Translations under genes and position numbers: made by a program
Source: Eledone cirrhosa
Taxonomy: Eukaryota > Mollusca > Cephalopoda > Octopoda > Eledonidae
Length of the DNA stretch: 64,000 nucleotides
Assembly (NCBI GenBank): GCA_964016885.1
Contig: OZ024743.1
Span: 120,232,787 to 120,296,786, forward strand
Direction of reading: 5' to 3'
The notes under the pieces: model-generated
Database searches by the model: none
Seen by the model: only the letters and a program-made list of their open reading frames with translations
What the model was told of the DNA's origin: nothing
Shown here: positions 52,410-64,000 of the stretch, one piece after another
Numbering within the stretch: position 1 is the stretch's first letter
How the letters are laid out: the number at the start of each line of letters is the position of its first letter

Positions 52410-53880
52410 ATTGTCTTCAAATACAGATACAATTTTTATTTGAAAATAAATAGTTTATGCTCATGTTATGTGTTTGTCAATGGGACTGCAAAAAAGAACC
52501 GGTAATGCATGGGTTGCTGTTTATAGTTGTTGTTTTTTAACTCCTGGCCTTTTTCCTATTTAATCTCCGGCTGTGAAAAAATACCAAATAAACATTATAG
52601 AAGAAATTGTTATTCAACTTCAATAATAACCAGGTTCACTACATTTTCTTTCAAAAGATGGCAACATGAATGGACCTGTTATTTTTTCCGATTCTGCCCT
52701 GCCCGTCTCTTCAATCTTTCAAATTTCTCTCTTCATTTTGATGAATGACTGGCGTTCAAAACGTTAAGCTCTTCCTGCTATTTCAAGCGTTAAACTAATA
52801 TATTCCTTCCATTTACTGTACTGTTTGTGTTGTTATTTCCGTTTACCTTTTACATACATATATAAAGATCACATTTATATTATAGCAAAATGAGTAAAAT
52901 ATGCTTCACTGAGAAGGTTTAATAAAACGGAAACAGCTTTAAAAACCAAATCGATTCCATTCTACATTGTCCATTTTAGTGGTTCCCAAACCGTGCACCT
53001 CGATACACAGGTGCACATCAAGCTGTAAGAAATTGCAGCGCAAAAGAGAAAGATTCTATTTCAAAATATCAAAAATACAAATTGAAATGCGTAATAAAGT
53101 TCATGTGTAACTGAAAGTAGGAAACATCTAAACTAAAATTGAAAACATTCCCCCAAAACACCAAACACCTGTTTCTCATCGATAACTTTGCTCTATTTAT
53201 TGACTAAAGAAAGTAGTACATATAATTTTTCTGTATTTTTAAGTATCTATAATTCTATCTCATGCTAATATGTATTAGCATAAGATCTATATTGAATAAA
53301 TTTTCGAATTTAGCTACAAAGTGCATCAAAATATTTTCACTTGTCCTAATGTGCGCAGTGAGTAAAATAAGTTTTCGAACGTCTAAATTGTCAAACAATT
53401 TCAATCTTATTAAGGTTATCTCCATTGGTTGATTAAAACAAACATAATTTAATGTCCCACAGCAGTTTTAATTGACTAATTGCAAGAACAGTTTCTGTTG
53501 CTCGAAGTTCTTCTTCACCATTGCCCACTTATTCTTTATACATTTGTAATGTTATTTAGGTATATATGCATATGATTTAATAAAACTTCTTTTAAAAAAT
53601 TGTAATACTTTAACGTATTTATATTTAGTATAGAGAGCTCTAGGCTGAGGTATTTCCTCTCAGCAATATTGTTGATATAAACTAATACTATTTTTGAAGC
53701 TTCAAGCAATATTTAAAGCTGCAATGCACGAAATTATAAAGTTTAATGTTTATATGAGATTTCCTTTGTTACTTTCAGACAAAAGACATAAGTGAAAATA
53801 ACATATTAAATGCAGTTTCTATTTCTATTTGCATAAATAATATTATTTTTACATGAATATTATTATTATTATCTTTGACT
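52410..53880. other. No gene recognised
   Basis: About 1.5 kb of AT-rich sequence with neither repeat landmarks nor coding frames that I can support. It could hold an upstream intron or promoter of TM2D2. Confidence 0.4.
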
Positions 53881-53886
53881 ATAAAA

Positions 53887-54262
53887 TAATTGTTTCTACT
53901 TTTGGCACATTACTGGTACTTTATTTTATCGACCTCGTAAGGATGAAAGGCAAAGTTAACCTCGACGGGATTTGAACTCAGAATGGCAAGGACCGTAACT
54001 CTATGCTGCAAAGTATGGTGTCCGACCCTCTACCGATACTGTCAATATGAGCGCAATCAGTATGTATATACGGGTGATTATTTGGCAGTATCGGTAGAGG
54101 GTCGGACGCCATACTTTGACGCATAGAGTTACGGCCCTTGCCATTCTGAGTTCAAATCCCACCGAGGTTAACTTTGCCTTTCATCCTTACGGGGTCGATA
54201 AAATAAAGTACCAGTAATACACTGTTATTTGCTGACCTTGTGCCAAAAGTAGAAACAATTAT
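53887..54262. repeat. Two SINEs in opposite orientation
   Basis: Minus copy 53887-54047 (with an internal loss near the 3' end: GGCACATTACTGG) and plus copy 54080-54262. They share the subfamily variant with GCATAGAGTTACGGCCCTTG, also seen at 47806-47981. The heads face each other 32 bp apart. Confidence 0.85.
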
Positions 54263-54269
54263 TTAAAAA

Positions 54270-55570
54270 GGGAAATAATATTGAGTATACGCGAGTTAAT
54301 TCCCCTTATTTCTCATGGCTGAACATTGGGTTGTGTTTATTCCGACGTTTTGCGTCTTCATTGACGCTTGTTTTGGAAACTCTTTAAACTTTGACAAAGA
54401 AAAATGTATGAATGAATCTTGTGGAGCAACATATAAGTCATACAGTCCATTAATTCTTTGCTCGTATCTGTGAGTATTTCTAATTAATTCTTTTGTAGAA
54501 AAAAAATCGTGAAAGCTTTTGTTCAACCAGCTTCTGTACTCTAATAATTCTATTTTAATTTAGTTAAACATGATTAATATTCGATTTTCAGAATTTATGA
54601 TGTTCTTTTACATATTGTATACTGCTTGTAAAAAGACAAAACAAATAGTAAGCTATATAGATCGTCATCTTGTGGGAATTATATTTAATGAATAGATAAT
54701 TAAAAGGCTAGTGTATATTCAGATATGTGGTATTTGTAAACAATGTTAATCGATGACTAATTTTATTTTCAAATTGACGAGATAAATTCATACAAATCCA
54801 ACGTATTAAAATATTCGTATGCAACTAAAGTTTATACATATTTGATATAACAAATTAGCGACAAAAGTCGTACGGCATAACTAGAGTTGAGTACCCTCAT
54901 CGCGACTTTGTTTCCTTATAATTTCCATTAATAATGCGTATTTTTACAGAATTTCGCAAAGATACGTTTACGAAGGTGTCGATTATGATTATACTGATGA
55001 AATTAAACTTTTTGCTGGTTCTAAACAGTAGATTATTACGGTTTAAAAATGAACAAATGTTCATTATTGTATTATACTTCCGTTAATGTTTTCATGCGGT
55101 GTTGTTTGTAGTTGGCTAAATTTAAACTCAGAAATGTTTTTATCATGCTTTCAAATTTTATGTTGACAATGAATAATATCAACCAGAATAATGTCAGAAA
55201 TTTTTTTACATGAACGTAATGTTATTTATACGACTATGAACTGCGAAAAAATAATTACAAACAATAATAAAACAAATACTTTTAAAAAACAAAGTTGAAT
55301 CCACACAATCGTCATTTACACACCCGAAGAGGTATCTTTGCAAAATTTCACTAACGAATATACATAATTAAGAAAGTTAAGCGTATGGGGAGAGCACTAA
55401 ACTATAGTTATGCAAATCATACATATATATATTTTGTAAAAACCTGACTTGGACTTCAACTGTCGGATTTGCCTTGGATTTCAACAGACAAAAGGTTTAT
55501 AAAGTCAGTGGAGCATTGAAAGGTTACAGTTGAATAAACATTCTTCCCGCCAACACCACCCTTTCTCTAT
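54270..55570. other. No gene recognised
   Basis: About 1.3 kb of AT-rich sequence; I see nothing to annotate. Confidence 0.4.
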
Positions 55571-55574
55571 AAAG

Positions 55575-55858
55575 TTATGTTGGTACCACAACATCCAGTC
55601 CAAACTAATGAAGTCATGTAGGTGTCAAGACAAAAAACACACAGTCCACCCTGTAATGTGGTCGTGTAGGTAACACGGTAAAAAGTTCCCAGTCCACACT
55701 GTAAATGTAGTTGGTGATAGGAAGGGCATCCAGCCGTAGAAAAGCTGCCAGATAGTCCTATACGAGTGAGACACGGTCACCCGACCAATCTTGCCTCAAG
55801 TGGGACAACTCTCGTCTAACCCATGCTAGCGCGGAAGATAGACGTTAAATGATGATGA
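55575..55858 (+). repeat. RTE-like LINE 3' UTR fragment
   Basis: GTTATGTTGGTACCACAACA then TCCAGTCCAAAC, GTAGGTGTCAAGACAAAAAA and the block GGAAGGGCATCCAGCCGTAG match the 3' UTR of LINE copy 1 (14013-14412). It ends GACGTTAAATGATGATGATG. Only the UTR is present: either a severely 5'-truncated LINE or a SINE using its tail. Confidence 0.75.
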
Positions 55859-56199
55859 TGAAGAGCCCAGTTTGTATTAGTTTCAATAGCATAGAGATGC
55901 AATTAGCAAAGCAAATAGCAAAAAAAAAAAGGAGTCGAAAGAAAAAAAGAAAGGGCATGCAAGCTCCCTTAATTACACCCCACAATAAGGAATTCTCCTG
56001 TTCTGTTCAATTTTTTAAAAATCAACCTGAAATTCTCATGTTATTACCATGAGTGACAGCAAGGCTAAGGTGCTGGACTAGCCAAGCACCTTTACAAGTG
56101 TCAACAATGGAAAAAGTTTTGTTGTCAGTCACCCTGTAACCCTCAAACGTCTCAAATGCTACAAACTGAAAATTGTAATTCACTGGCAAATTATATATT

Positions 56200-57210
56200 C
56201 CATTTTTCTATGGATACATTAGACCCACCTCCACTGCAGTATTTAGCGTGTTTGATGGAACAAAAGAGTCACTAATATTGGCACCTCACATGAAGTATCT
56301 ATCGCTAGCCCAAAGACAAAAGGGTAAACTCCTTGGACCTGAACAATCCTGTAGGTATGGTTATCAACCCTGGCTAGGGTTTATTTTGTAATTAAGTGCA
56401 GCTTTGTGGTGAGTGAAGTAACCTGCATTCAGTTGACATGACAATCCATGAAGGTCTAGAATTAAGAGGCTTGCCACATCAACATTTTGGTCCTCCCACA
56501 TACATTGGTCCTATGATAATGATGCAAAGCCCATCTGAACTTGATGAGCCACCAATAGGCTGACCAAGGGCAGACCATGCCAATAGGGAAAGGATAATTA
56601 TACAAGGATAGAGGGAAAAAATTTAGTGAGTAGATCTATTTTATTTGTATGTTGAGGATATGGATGATTAAGTATTGAAAATTTACATTTGGAACCATTA
56701 GCTTGAATGCCTCTATGACCAAGTTCCTTAGTAATCAACTTCACTGTGCTATCTAGGGTCTCCATGAACAAACATCATCAAGGTATGGGCAGTTGACATA
56801 TACATCTAAATCAAACCTCACCTGGCAAGATAATTGATGCTGAGTGCAAACTAAGCAGGACTGAATGTGTCACCTTGTTGAACTCAATGCACTGGTCACC
56901 AAAGTTAAGATAGTGGGGTTCTTGATAATCTCATCTAATTAAATAGAACCCTAGTATCTTCTTTTTCATTCAGGTGAGGATAACATCACATCTGAATTGA
57001 AGGCATTCTTCAGATCAAGTTCAAGATCTACCTTAGTGATTTCAAAAGGAGTTTCACAAATATTTTTGTGATGTGGACAGCTGCTTGACACCTTACTTAA
57101 GTATCAGCCATGAGCTGAGTCAGTTCAAATTCCCAAAAGTGATGATATGAGACTGATGACCAACACACTTTTGCAACAGTCTACTTGACTTGTGCATTTC
57201 TCCCTAAAAC
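56200..57210 (-). pseudogene. Decayed LINE with LDLKNAFNS-type RT
   Basis: The minus strand reads SSRLLQKCVGHQS, ITKVDLELDLKNAFNSD (RT motif A) and, 3' of it, YVNCPYLDDV (RT motif C with DD). Further on is LARVDNHTYRIVQVQG, the possible remnant of the endonuclease-like domain seen at 1107-1930. Heavily mutated. Confidence 0.55.
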
Positions 57211-57351
57211 CCATATGCTTGCCACTTTTAGATAATTTTATTTTCTTTGGTTACTTTTCCACTTTCAGATTCTTTCATATATTAACTCTTCAAAATATTC
57301 TCACTTTTAATTCAATTACTAAAAAAACAAAACACTACCTTTATTGTGTAG

Positions 57352-57440
57352 CGAATTGACAGAGTAATTAGAACGTCAGATAGAATGCTTTGCAGTATTT
57401 GTTCATCCCTCTCCTGCATCCATACTGCATTCCACTCTCC
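57352..57440 (+). repeat. Old SINE head fragment
   Basis: GCGAATTGACAGAGTAATTA then GAACGTCAGATAGAATGC and GCAGTATTTGTTC follow the head of the older SINE subfamily. Confidence 0.5.
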
Positions 57441-57706
57441 TCTTTCTTAACTAATATATATGGACCAAGAAATAGTCATTGACTGACAGATGTTAAAACT
57501 GAATATATATCATTTTTATTGCATTGCTTTTACTATAGTTTATGATTTCATTAATGTATTTCTTTATAATTTATCAGTTGGCAATGGGCTTTCTTTAAGG
57601 ATACTTTAATTGTTTCAGTTGGTTTCTTGTAATTCATAATATTTAGTTTTTTTGCAATGAACAATTTTTAGACTAATTCTTCTTATACTTCAAAATTTTC
57701 TTGTAG

Positions 57707-57794
57707 GCCAATAGAGTTTTTGAATTGTAGTCCTCCTCAAGATCTTGAAGAGAATGAAACTGCTCGTGAAATGTTGGGTTACGGTTGTACAAAA
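57707..57794 (+). CDS. TM2D2: TM2D2 (TM2 domain-containing protein 2), internal exon
   Basis: Acceptor TTCTTGTAG, donor GTAAGT. It encodes PIEFLNCSPPQDLEENETAR then EMLGYGCTK. Human TM2D2 has PDEFIECEDPVDHVGNATAS then QELGYGCLK at the same place. TM2D proteins are membrane proteins with an N-terminal signal, a Cys-rich extracellular part and a C-terminal TM2 domain; the fly homologue group (almondex, amaretto, biscotti) affects Notch signalling and phagocytosis. NET is a possible N-glycosylation site. The exon starts in phase 2, so an upstream exon with signal peptide is needed; I did not find it. Confidence 0.87.
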
Positions 57795-58193
57795 GTAAGT
57801 AATTGATCACATCATTTTAAATAACATTTAGTAAATTTGAAATGTAAATAATACATTCTTCCTTTAATATTTAACATTCTTCCATCAGTACATTGATGAC
57901 TTTATTACTGTTATCTCTTACACCAATGATCCACACTTCCCTTCACTTTTTTAATTTGCTGCACACAAGCCTTTTTCACATGTAAGGCAAACCTCTGATA
58001 CAAATTTTTTTTTTTCAATTGGCACCAAGACACAGGCTTTACATACACACTACATGACACACTTTTCATAAAGAACACTCAGATAAAATCTTCACACTCT
58101 GTTAATCACCCTCATGGCATTTGGTTTTTATTAGAAATGATGAATGAACTAAGCATAATGTAAAATATTTTGAGAAATCAATAGACTTAACAC

Positions 58194-58432
58194 TTTAACA
58201 TTTAAACCAGCCATATCCGGCCAGAATTCTCTTCTCCTCTTTCTGTTCAAACCAGCCATAACTGGCCGCCCATACTGATGGTAAGGTTTTGTTTTCAAAA
58301 TAAATAACATCAAAGTCTCATAGATTCAATATTATGTGAGATAATTATGTAAGATAAAGCCTTTACGACAAAAATACAATAGTATATATATAGAATAATG
58401 TAAATGCTAAAAGGTTAATAGGAAACATAATG
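58194..58432 (+). repeat. Unclassified interspersed repeat
   Basis: CACTTTAACATTTAAACCAG then CCATATCCGGCC start it, and ATGCTAAAAGGTTAATA ends it. Collinear with 21240-21440. In TM2D2 intron. Confidence 0.6.
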
Positions 58433-58913
58433 AATAATGGAGTAGAGAAAGTTTTCAATTAAGGCCTTATATTGCTATTTCAGAGAATGAACAAGGAACA
58501 ATGGGAGAGTAGGTTGGATATTGTGATATTTGTAAATAAAGTGAAATGACCTAAACTAAAAATTAAAATCTAGTCATGGAAATGGCTTGATGAGAGCTTT
58601 TCTCTCCCCATTATGATTCTTACCAAAGAGCAGCTAATAAAGTTATATACTTATCCATCTATCTAATATTCATCCAAATTAAATGAAATATTGCATTGTG
58701 GTTGTTTATTAAAAACTTGGGGTTTGTAAAAGAAAAAAGAGCTGATCATCAGATCAGACTAAGGAAACTATATTTGGTCTTCCTATTGCCAATTCTTTCT
58801 GTTGGTTACAACTCCTGGCTGAAGGATTTGAACTTAGAATGCACAGAGCCAGATCAGATTCCCCAAAGCATCCTGGTTATCATGTTAATAATTCCACCAA
58901 TCCACCACCACTG

Positions 58914-59053
58914 GATTGGTACTTTATTTATTGACCATGATATGGTGAAAAGCAAAGTTAACTGTAGCAGGATATAAACTCAAAATGCAGAGCCAAAACA
59001 AATATCAAGGCATTTAATCCAACGATCTAGTGACTATGCCAATTCACTGCCTG
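58914..59053 (-). repeat. SINE fragment, diverged
   Basis: TTGGTACTTTATTTATTGAC, AAAGCAAAGTTAACTG, GGATATAAACTCAAAATG and GCCAATTCACTGCC follow the antisense SINE order. Confidence 0.6.
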
Positions 59054-59625
59054 ACAAAACAGTAATTGAAATACAGGTTTTGTAGGATGTATAATATATC
59101 ATTGGGCATTCCACCCATTAAGTCACTATCTACTGTGCTATTTGCCACATATCATCACATTCTATTCAATGTGTGTCACAGACTGAGTAGTGAGAGAAAG
59201 CATTTGATTTGTTTTTATTCAACCACTGTCCATTATCATTCATACCCACTCTCACCTCAGGCCATCATATTTCTGCCACTATACCTAACATCTGTGTAAT
59301 AAGGAATGGGATTGAATGTATCCATATTCAACACTAACAATCATTTTCTCTCATTATGAAACCCTTAGTTGACATTTGCCATTCTCAACTTTCATTACCC
59401 TTATCTGCTAATACTCTGCCATCACTTTAACTCTTCCCCATGAGACTCTTAACTGACATCTGCCACTCTCATTTACCATCACACTTCTCTATTGCTATCA
59501 ATTCATCATTTGCTTTTTTTCTATCATGCTGCTCATTCAGTTTTTTACTCTATCTTCTACCAACAACCGTTTAGTTACCAATGTCCCTTTTCCCTTAAGA
59601 CTTACATTATTATTATGCTGTATTA

Positions 59626-59812
59626 GGGTGATGGATTGGCAGTATAAGTAGAGCATCAGACAACATGCTTTACGATACAGAGTTACATCCCTTTACGTTC
59701 TGAGTTCAAATCCCGCCGAGGTTAGCTTTGCCTTTCATCCTTATGGGGTCAATGAAATAAAGTACCAGTAATGGACTGAGGTAATGCTGGCCTTGTGCAA
59801 AAAGTAGAAACA
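59626..59812 (+). repeat. tRNA-derived SINE with 13-bp target duplication
   Basis: Full-length copy with B box GTTCAAATCCCGCC, flanked by ATTATTATGCTGT at 59609-59621 and 59813-59825. In TM2D2 intron, sense. Confidence 0.88.
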
Positions 59813-59849
59813 ATTATTATGCTGTCACCCGTGTAACCCTTAGTTTCAC

Positions 59850-60080
59850 TTTATCTCTTTTGATACCAACCCACCTGAGACTACTCAGATTCTATGATAC
59901 AAAACATTTTCAAGCATTTAGCTGTAAATCTGCTCTCAAAATCTTATGTAAGAACTTTTCTGTTAAATTATATTCTAAACTGTTACTTTATAATGGAGAA
60001 ATTAGTTATTTTACTAAATCCCTCCAAATTGTTGATTATTTTCAAAATTAATTGAACCATATAGACAGTGTTTTTCTTTT
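59850..60080 (+). repeat. Unclassified interspersed repeat
   Basis: TCTTTTGATACCAACCCACC then TGAGACTACTCAGATTC, and GAGAAATTAGTTATTTTACT. Related to 21600-21860 and 40020-40200. Confidence 0.5.
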
Positions 60081-60399
60081 GTTAAAATTGTCATGGAAGA
60101 GTTATACTTCTGTTAAATCATGTCTTTATTAGCAAATCTTTCATTGCAAATATGATAACAATACTCATTCACTCCCACTCTCATTCACCCCTACTTTTAT
60201 ATGTCTAAGAGATTGCAAAACTGACAATTGTGTTTATGACAATTTTTTGTCTTTATAGTCATAGTAAAGTCTAATTGATACATTCATCTACATTTCTTAT
60301 CTCTCTCTACTGCACTTTAATTACTGCATACAACAGACATTAAGTCAACTACATTCAAGCATCTCTGTTACCTTCTAATTTTTACTTAACATGTAATAA

Positions 60400-60945
60400 T
60401 TTAGCAGAAAATCTAAACTATAATAAAGGAAGGTCTGCGAGACTGCGTACGGTTTATATTTTTTATCCCATTAGTAAAATAAGTTAGATTACTTTAAATA
60501 AATAATGAAGGAATATTACATAATTTATCTACTAAATTTCGTAAACAAAAATAATTTCATAAAAATAAATAATAATTTAAAATTGACTTCTTTTCAAAGT
60601 TGTACTTCCTGTATATCGTTGCCACCACCACCACTTCAACTACCACATATACAGAAAGAGAGAGTGTGTGATGTCAACACCTCCGGTGGCGATCACTTAA
60701 ATAAACATACTAATTTTCTCTTAATGCAGTTTATATATAATATCGTCTTTTTTTAATGTATCATGGATTACGTTACTGATTACATAAGACAGTGTAACAA
60801 CGTCTTCATTCAATTTCTGTTTATATTGTCAATTACGATTTTATTTGATGTATCATATCTACATGTATATATACTTGCGTATAATATCAATATACACACT
60901 ACATTTTTCTGCTAGTATATTTAAAAAAAAACGGATTTGTTAATT
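60400..60945 (+). repeat. Unclassified repeat, SINE-free sister of 47229-48260
   Basis: From TAAACTATAATAAAGGAAGG to TTTTTCTGCTAGTAT. It corresponds in inverted orientation to 47.23-48.26 kb and preserves the unoccupied SINE insertion site (ATTACTTTAAATAAATAATG). Confidence 0.65.
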
Positions 60946-61254
60946 CAAATATATATAGTATCTTTACTAGTGAACAGATCAATGCAAATTTTACTGTCTT
61001 ACAGTAAAGATTTCAATTTCTAATGTTATGCAATCATAGAGCTATTTTGTACTTTCCAAAAATATCTTTCTAATGCAGTTTCATGCAATACAGGACATTA
61101 AGAGTTAACATTGGATAACATAAAATGAATTTGCTTAGTGGTGAAAATAATGATGTTTAATTCATTTATTAGCAGTGAAGTTTAATATACTATTTTACTA
61201 TCTATTAATGTATGTTTTTAAAATCGTATTTATTTCTATTTTGTATTCTTTTAG

Positions 61255-61370
61255 TGGGGTGGACGTCGTTACGAAGAAGTTCAAAAGACTTCAGTATGGT
61301 GTACTGCCTTAGATGGTATTGAGTGTTTTGGTAATAGAAAATTTCTCAAAGGAGGCTTCCCTTGTATCAA
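61255..61370 (+). CDS. TM2D2: TM2D2, next internal exon
   Basis: Acceptor TCTTTTAG, donor GTAAGT at 61371. It encodes WGGRRYEEVQKTSVWCTALD then GIECFGNRKFLKGGFPCIK, matching human FGGQAYSDVEHTSVQCHALD and GIECASPRTFLRENKPCIK. It begins in phase 0, as the previous exon ends, and finishes in phase 2. The TM2 domain (Y.GHYFITTLLYS...) should start in the following exon, which is not in the window. The intron between them is 3.5 kb and contains a SINE and older repeats. Confidence 0.93.
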
Positions 61371-61591
61371 GTAAGTTAATTTTGTTTTGTTTTATATTTA
61401 AAAATTTTATGTAATTTTTTGGTAAGGAAGTTACATTTATGACCTAATCTATGATACTCTGTTTCACTATTTTAATGAAATCCAATGCAAATGTAATGTT
61501 TTAATAAAATGGATATGGTAGATATTTAGATTAAAAAAATATAATCAGATTAGCTGACTATTTAGAAGTTTCTGTTTTGATGTTCAATATT

Positions 61592-62500
61592 TGTAATGCA
61601 GCACTCAGCATCAAACCTATCAAGTGCAAGTCAAAGATCATCTGTCAAGTTAAGTAACACCATGTTATCTGCAAATTCCAGCTGACTGATTTTACACCCA
61701 TCAGTCATGATACCACTTCCAAGTCGACTGCACATGTCAATCCTGTTCATGTAAATAAGGAACAGGAGAGGTGATAGTACATACCCTTAGTGGAGTCCGA
61801 CTCCCACATTGATTGATTTCAATTTAGCAGCATTTATCCAAACACAAATACTTGGGCATTCGTATAGAGTCATCAGGGCAGCAAGAAGCTGACCATCAAC
61901 CCCATACTCCTGCACAGCCTTCCACAGTAGGTCCTGAGGAACACGGTCATATGCCTTTTCAAGGTCGACAAAACAAGTATTAATCCCACGATTTCTTGAA
62001 AACCTGCCACAATGTGAATATTTGGTCGGCTGTGCTGCCTCCGGGGCAAAAACCACACTGTTCTTCAGCTAGCTTGGACTCAACAATCTCCATGCATCTC
62101 TTTGCCAGACACTTAACATAGACTTTACCAGGGAGGCTTAACAAGGAGATCACTCTGTAATTGAAACAATCTCTCTTGCCTCCCTTTTTGAAAATTGGAA
62201 CTATCACTCCTGATTGCCATTGCTTAGGTTCCTTTCCAGAGATCTTGGCCACTCGGCACACACAAATCAGACAGAGAATACCTTCTCTATATAAAGCTTT
62301 TAACAGCTTGGGTCGGATTTCATCTTCCCCAGCAGCTTTACCACATTTGAACTCTTTAACTGCTTTTGTGACCTCAGTCACACCGAGTGCTGCATGGCTG
62401 GAATGAAAATCAGTGCTGCGAAAACTGAGACACTTGTCCTCTCAAGGAAGCCTGTGCAGTGCACTCTACACGTGAATGGAGTTCCATTCCTGTAGAACCT
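61592..62500. pseudogene. LINE RT fragment with inverted 5' part (twin-priming structure)
   Basis: Minus strand, 62400 to 61592: KEFKCGKAAGEDEIRPKLLK, VIVPIFKKGGKRDCFNYRVI, LAEEQCGFCPGGSTADQIFT, CFVDLEKAYDRVPQDLLWKA, VLSPLLFLIYMNRIDMC and LEFADNMVLLNL, up to FDAECC. Then plus strand, 62391-62500: CCMAGMKISAAKTETLVLSR and KPVQCTLHVNGVPFL, the next part of the same polyprotein. FADN replaces FADD at the catalytic site. Confidence 0.82.
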
Positions 62501-62559
62501 TCTTAACAATAAAAAATGTGAAGAAATATTTTGGCTTTAATATGCCCTTTGTGATGTAG

Positions 62560-62715
62560 CAAATAGGCAGTTGTTAGAATGTCAGGTAGAAATTTTAGCA
62601 GTATTTGTTCCAGCTCTCTATGTTCTGAGTTCAAATTTTGTAGAGGCTAACTTTACTTTTCTTACTTTCAAGATCGATAAATAAAATATGAGTCCAGCAC
62701 TGAGGCCAATCTTTC
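62560..62715 (+). repeat. Older SINE copy, diverged
   Basis: GTAGCAAATAGGCAGTTGTT, GCAGTATTTGTTCCAGCTC then TCTGAGTTCAAATTTTG (decayed B box) and AGATCGATAAATAAAATATG. Confidence 0.6.
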
Positions 62716-62907
62716 CTATGTATCTCTTTCTTACTTCATCTCTCTTTCTTTGGAAGAAATCCACTGTGTTCAGACATGTGAAGGATGAGCTCTACCAGCT
62801 TTAAATGCTCCAAACATGCTGTATGATATAACAGCATTCCTACTACTCCCATCAAGAGCCCATGCATGTCCTCAACTGAAAAATTCAAAAGAAAACATTA
62901 ATATTGA

Positions 62908-63108
62908 TTTCTAACTTAGGCACAAAGCCAGTAAATTTGAGGAAGGGCAAAGTTCATTAAATCAACCCCAGTACTAGACTGGTACTTTATTTTATCAACC
63001 CTGGAAGGATGAAAGACAAAATTGACCTTGGTGGGATTTGAACTCAGAATGTTAAGAATCAGAACAAATACTGCAATAGCATTTTACCCGATGCTCTACT
63101 AATCCATC
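62908..63108 (-). repeat. Older SINE copy, antisense
   Basis: TTTCTAACTTAGGCACAAAG, AATTTGAGGAAGGGC, GGTACTTTATTTTATCAACC and GGGATTTGAACTCAGAATG follow the older subfamily, which has an extra block after the tail region. Confidence 0.75.
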
Positions 63109-63462
63109 CTAAATAAAACATTAATATTAAACAGCACCAACACTTATATAGGTGGAAATATACATTATCATGAGGTTGGTGAAGTTTGACAGACAATATA
63201 TCTTTTGAGAATCAGATGATTGTAATTTATAGTTATAAACACTTTTTCAATATGGTAGTTACTTATATCCCTGTCACAGGTCTTAATGGAAACTGTAACT
63301 GTTGTGTTCTAGCAGCTGTTTTGGTGCATTTATGCTATGTTGTTGATGCGTACTCTTCCACCAGAACATACTTGCTTCATTACTTTCTAGCCTTTGGAGA
63401 TCTGCATCAAGGCCCATTTTTCACTGCCATGTAGCATTTTAATTTACATGGCTGAACTGGTA

Positions 63463-64000
63463 CATCATCATCATCATCATCACCGTTTTACGTCCATTCT
63501 TCCACACTAGCATGGGTTAGACGGGTTGTTCTGTTGTGGGCTGTGCCAGGTCGGGTGACCTTGTCTTGCTCATACGGGAACTGATTTGGCTTGATTTCTA
63601 CAGCTGGATGCCCTTCCTAACACCAACCTCATTTACAGTGTGGGCTGGGTGCTTTTTTGCCGTGACACCTCCACGACCACTTTGTAGTGGGAGGGGATGG
63701 GAGCATATTGTCTATATGCTTCAGCGTCAGCTTGTTCCCATGGGAAGTCGGGTCTTCTGTATTACTGCGTGATGCCAGAGGTCACGGTCCTGTGTCATCG
63801 CTTTTGAGAGGTGCAATTGGGTAAGGTCAGCTTTTATCACCTCATCCCAGGTCTTCTTGGATCTCCCCACTCTATAGCTTCCATCGATTTTTAGTGCTCT
63901 GCACCTTTTTATGCATCACATGTTCATACCAACGCAACCTCCTCTCCTGCACACAGCATTTGATTCCTCTTATGCTCAGTCCTTCTCTCAGTTTGTTTAT
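63463..64000 (-). mobile_element. RTE-like LINE 3' end, running off the window
   Basis: Starts (plus orientation) with CATCATCATCATCATCATCA then CCGTTTTACGTCCA, then the 3' UTR block GGATGCCCTTCCTAACACC. From about 63770 the minus strand encodes GRSKKTWDEVIKADLTQLHL then SKAMTQDRDLWHHAV, the C-terminus of the family. The 5' part lies beyond position 64000. Confidence 0.85.

Overview
This is eukaryotic, intron-rich, AT-rich DNA. The organism is most likely a cephalopod mollusc, probably an octopus. That inference rests on a very abundant tRNA-derived SINE family (more than a dozen copies here), several older SINE and interspersed families I associate with octopus DNA, many LINE fragments, and host proteins of ordinary metazoan type. 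There is no prokaryotic operon, CRISPR array, rRNA or convincing free-standing tRNA gene.

Three host genes can be read as spliced exons. (1) PSMG2, proteasome assembly chaperone 2, + strand, 3942-22263: seven exons with matching phases give a complete protein of about 283 aa. (2) SREK1IP1-like, SREK1-interacting protein / p18SRP, - strand, 41702-34028: three exons hold a CCHC zinc knuckle and a long Lys/Ser-rich tail; the first coding exon was not found. (3) TM2D2, + strand: two internal exons at 57707-57794 and 61255-61370; the signal-peptide exon was not found and the TM2 exon(s) should lie beyond the right edge.

Most of the rest is transposable-element debris. The main units are: three long copies (11.57-14.41 kb, 17.25-19.84 kb, 41.74-43.89 kb) and several fragments of an RTE-like LINE whose reverse transcriptase carries a PHD-type C4HC3 zinc finger; a nearly complete two-ORF Tx1/L1-type LINE on the - strand (about 24.36-29.88 kb) and a 5'-truncated sister copy (48.34-48.65 kb), both embedded in TCTA/TCTG-type tetranucleotide repeats; two head-to-tail - strand LINE 3' ends with restriction-like-endonuclease signatures (48.84-51.80 kb); a Tc1/mariner element with 26-bp inverted repeats and a TA duplication (14503-15808); a smaller TA-flanked element nested in a LINE fragment (38090-38260); and a second TA-flanked inverted-repeat element (36.03-37.46 kb) containing LINE sequence.

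The window is a record of nested insertions. PSMG2 intron 4 (6.2 kb) holds an endonuclease fragment, an RTE-like LINE, a mariner and four copies of a roughly 55-bp module. A LINE lies 32 nt from a 3' splice site of the SREK1IP1-like gene. SINEs repeatedly insert at the tails of other SINEs. One LINE at 61.6-62.5 kb has the inverted 5' structure expected from twin priming. The most novel-looking points are the apparent microsatellite targeting of the Tx1-like LINE and the PHD finger placed between the RT palm and thumb of the RTE-like LINE.
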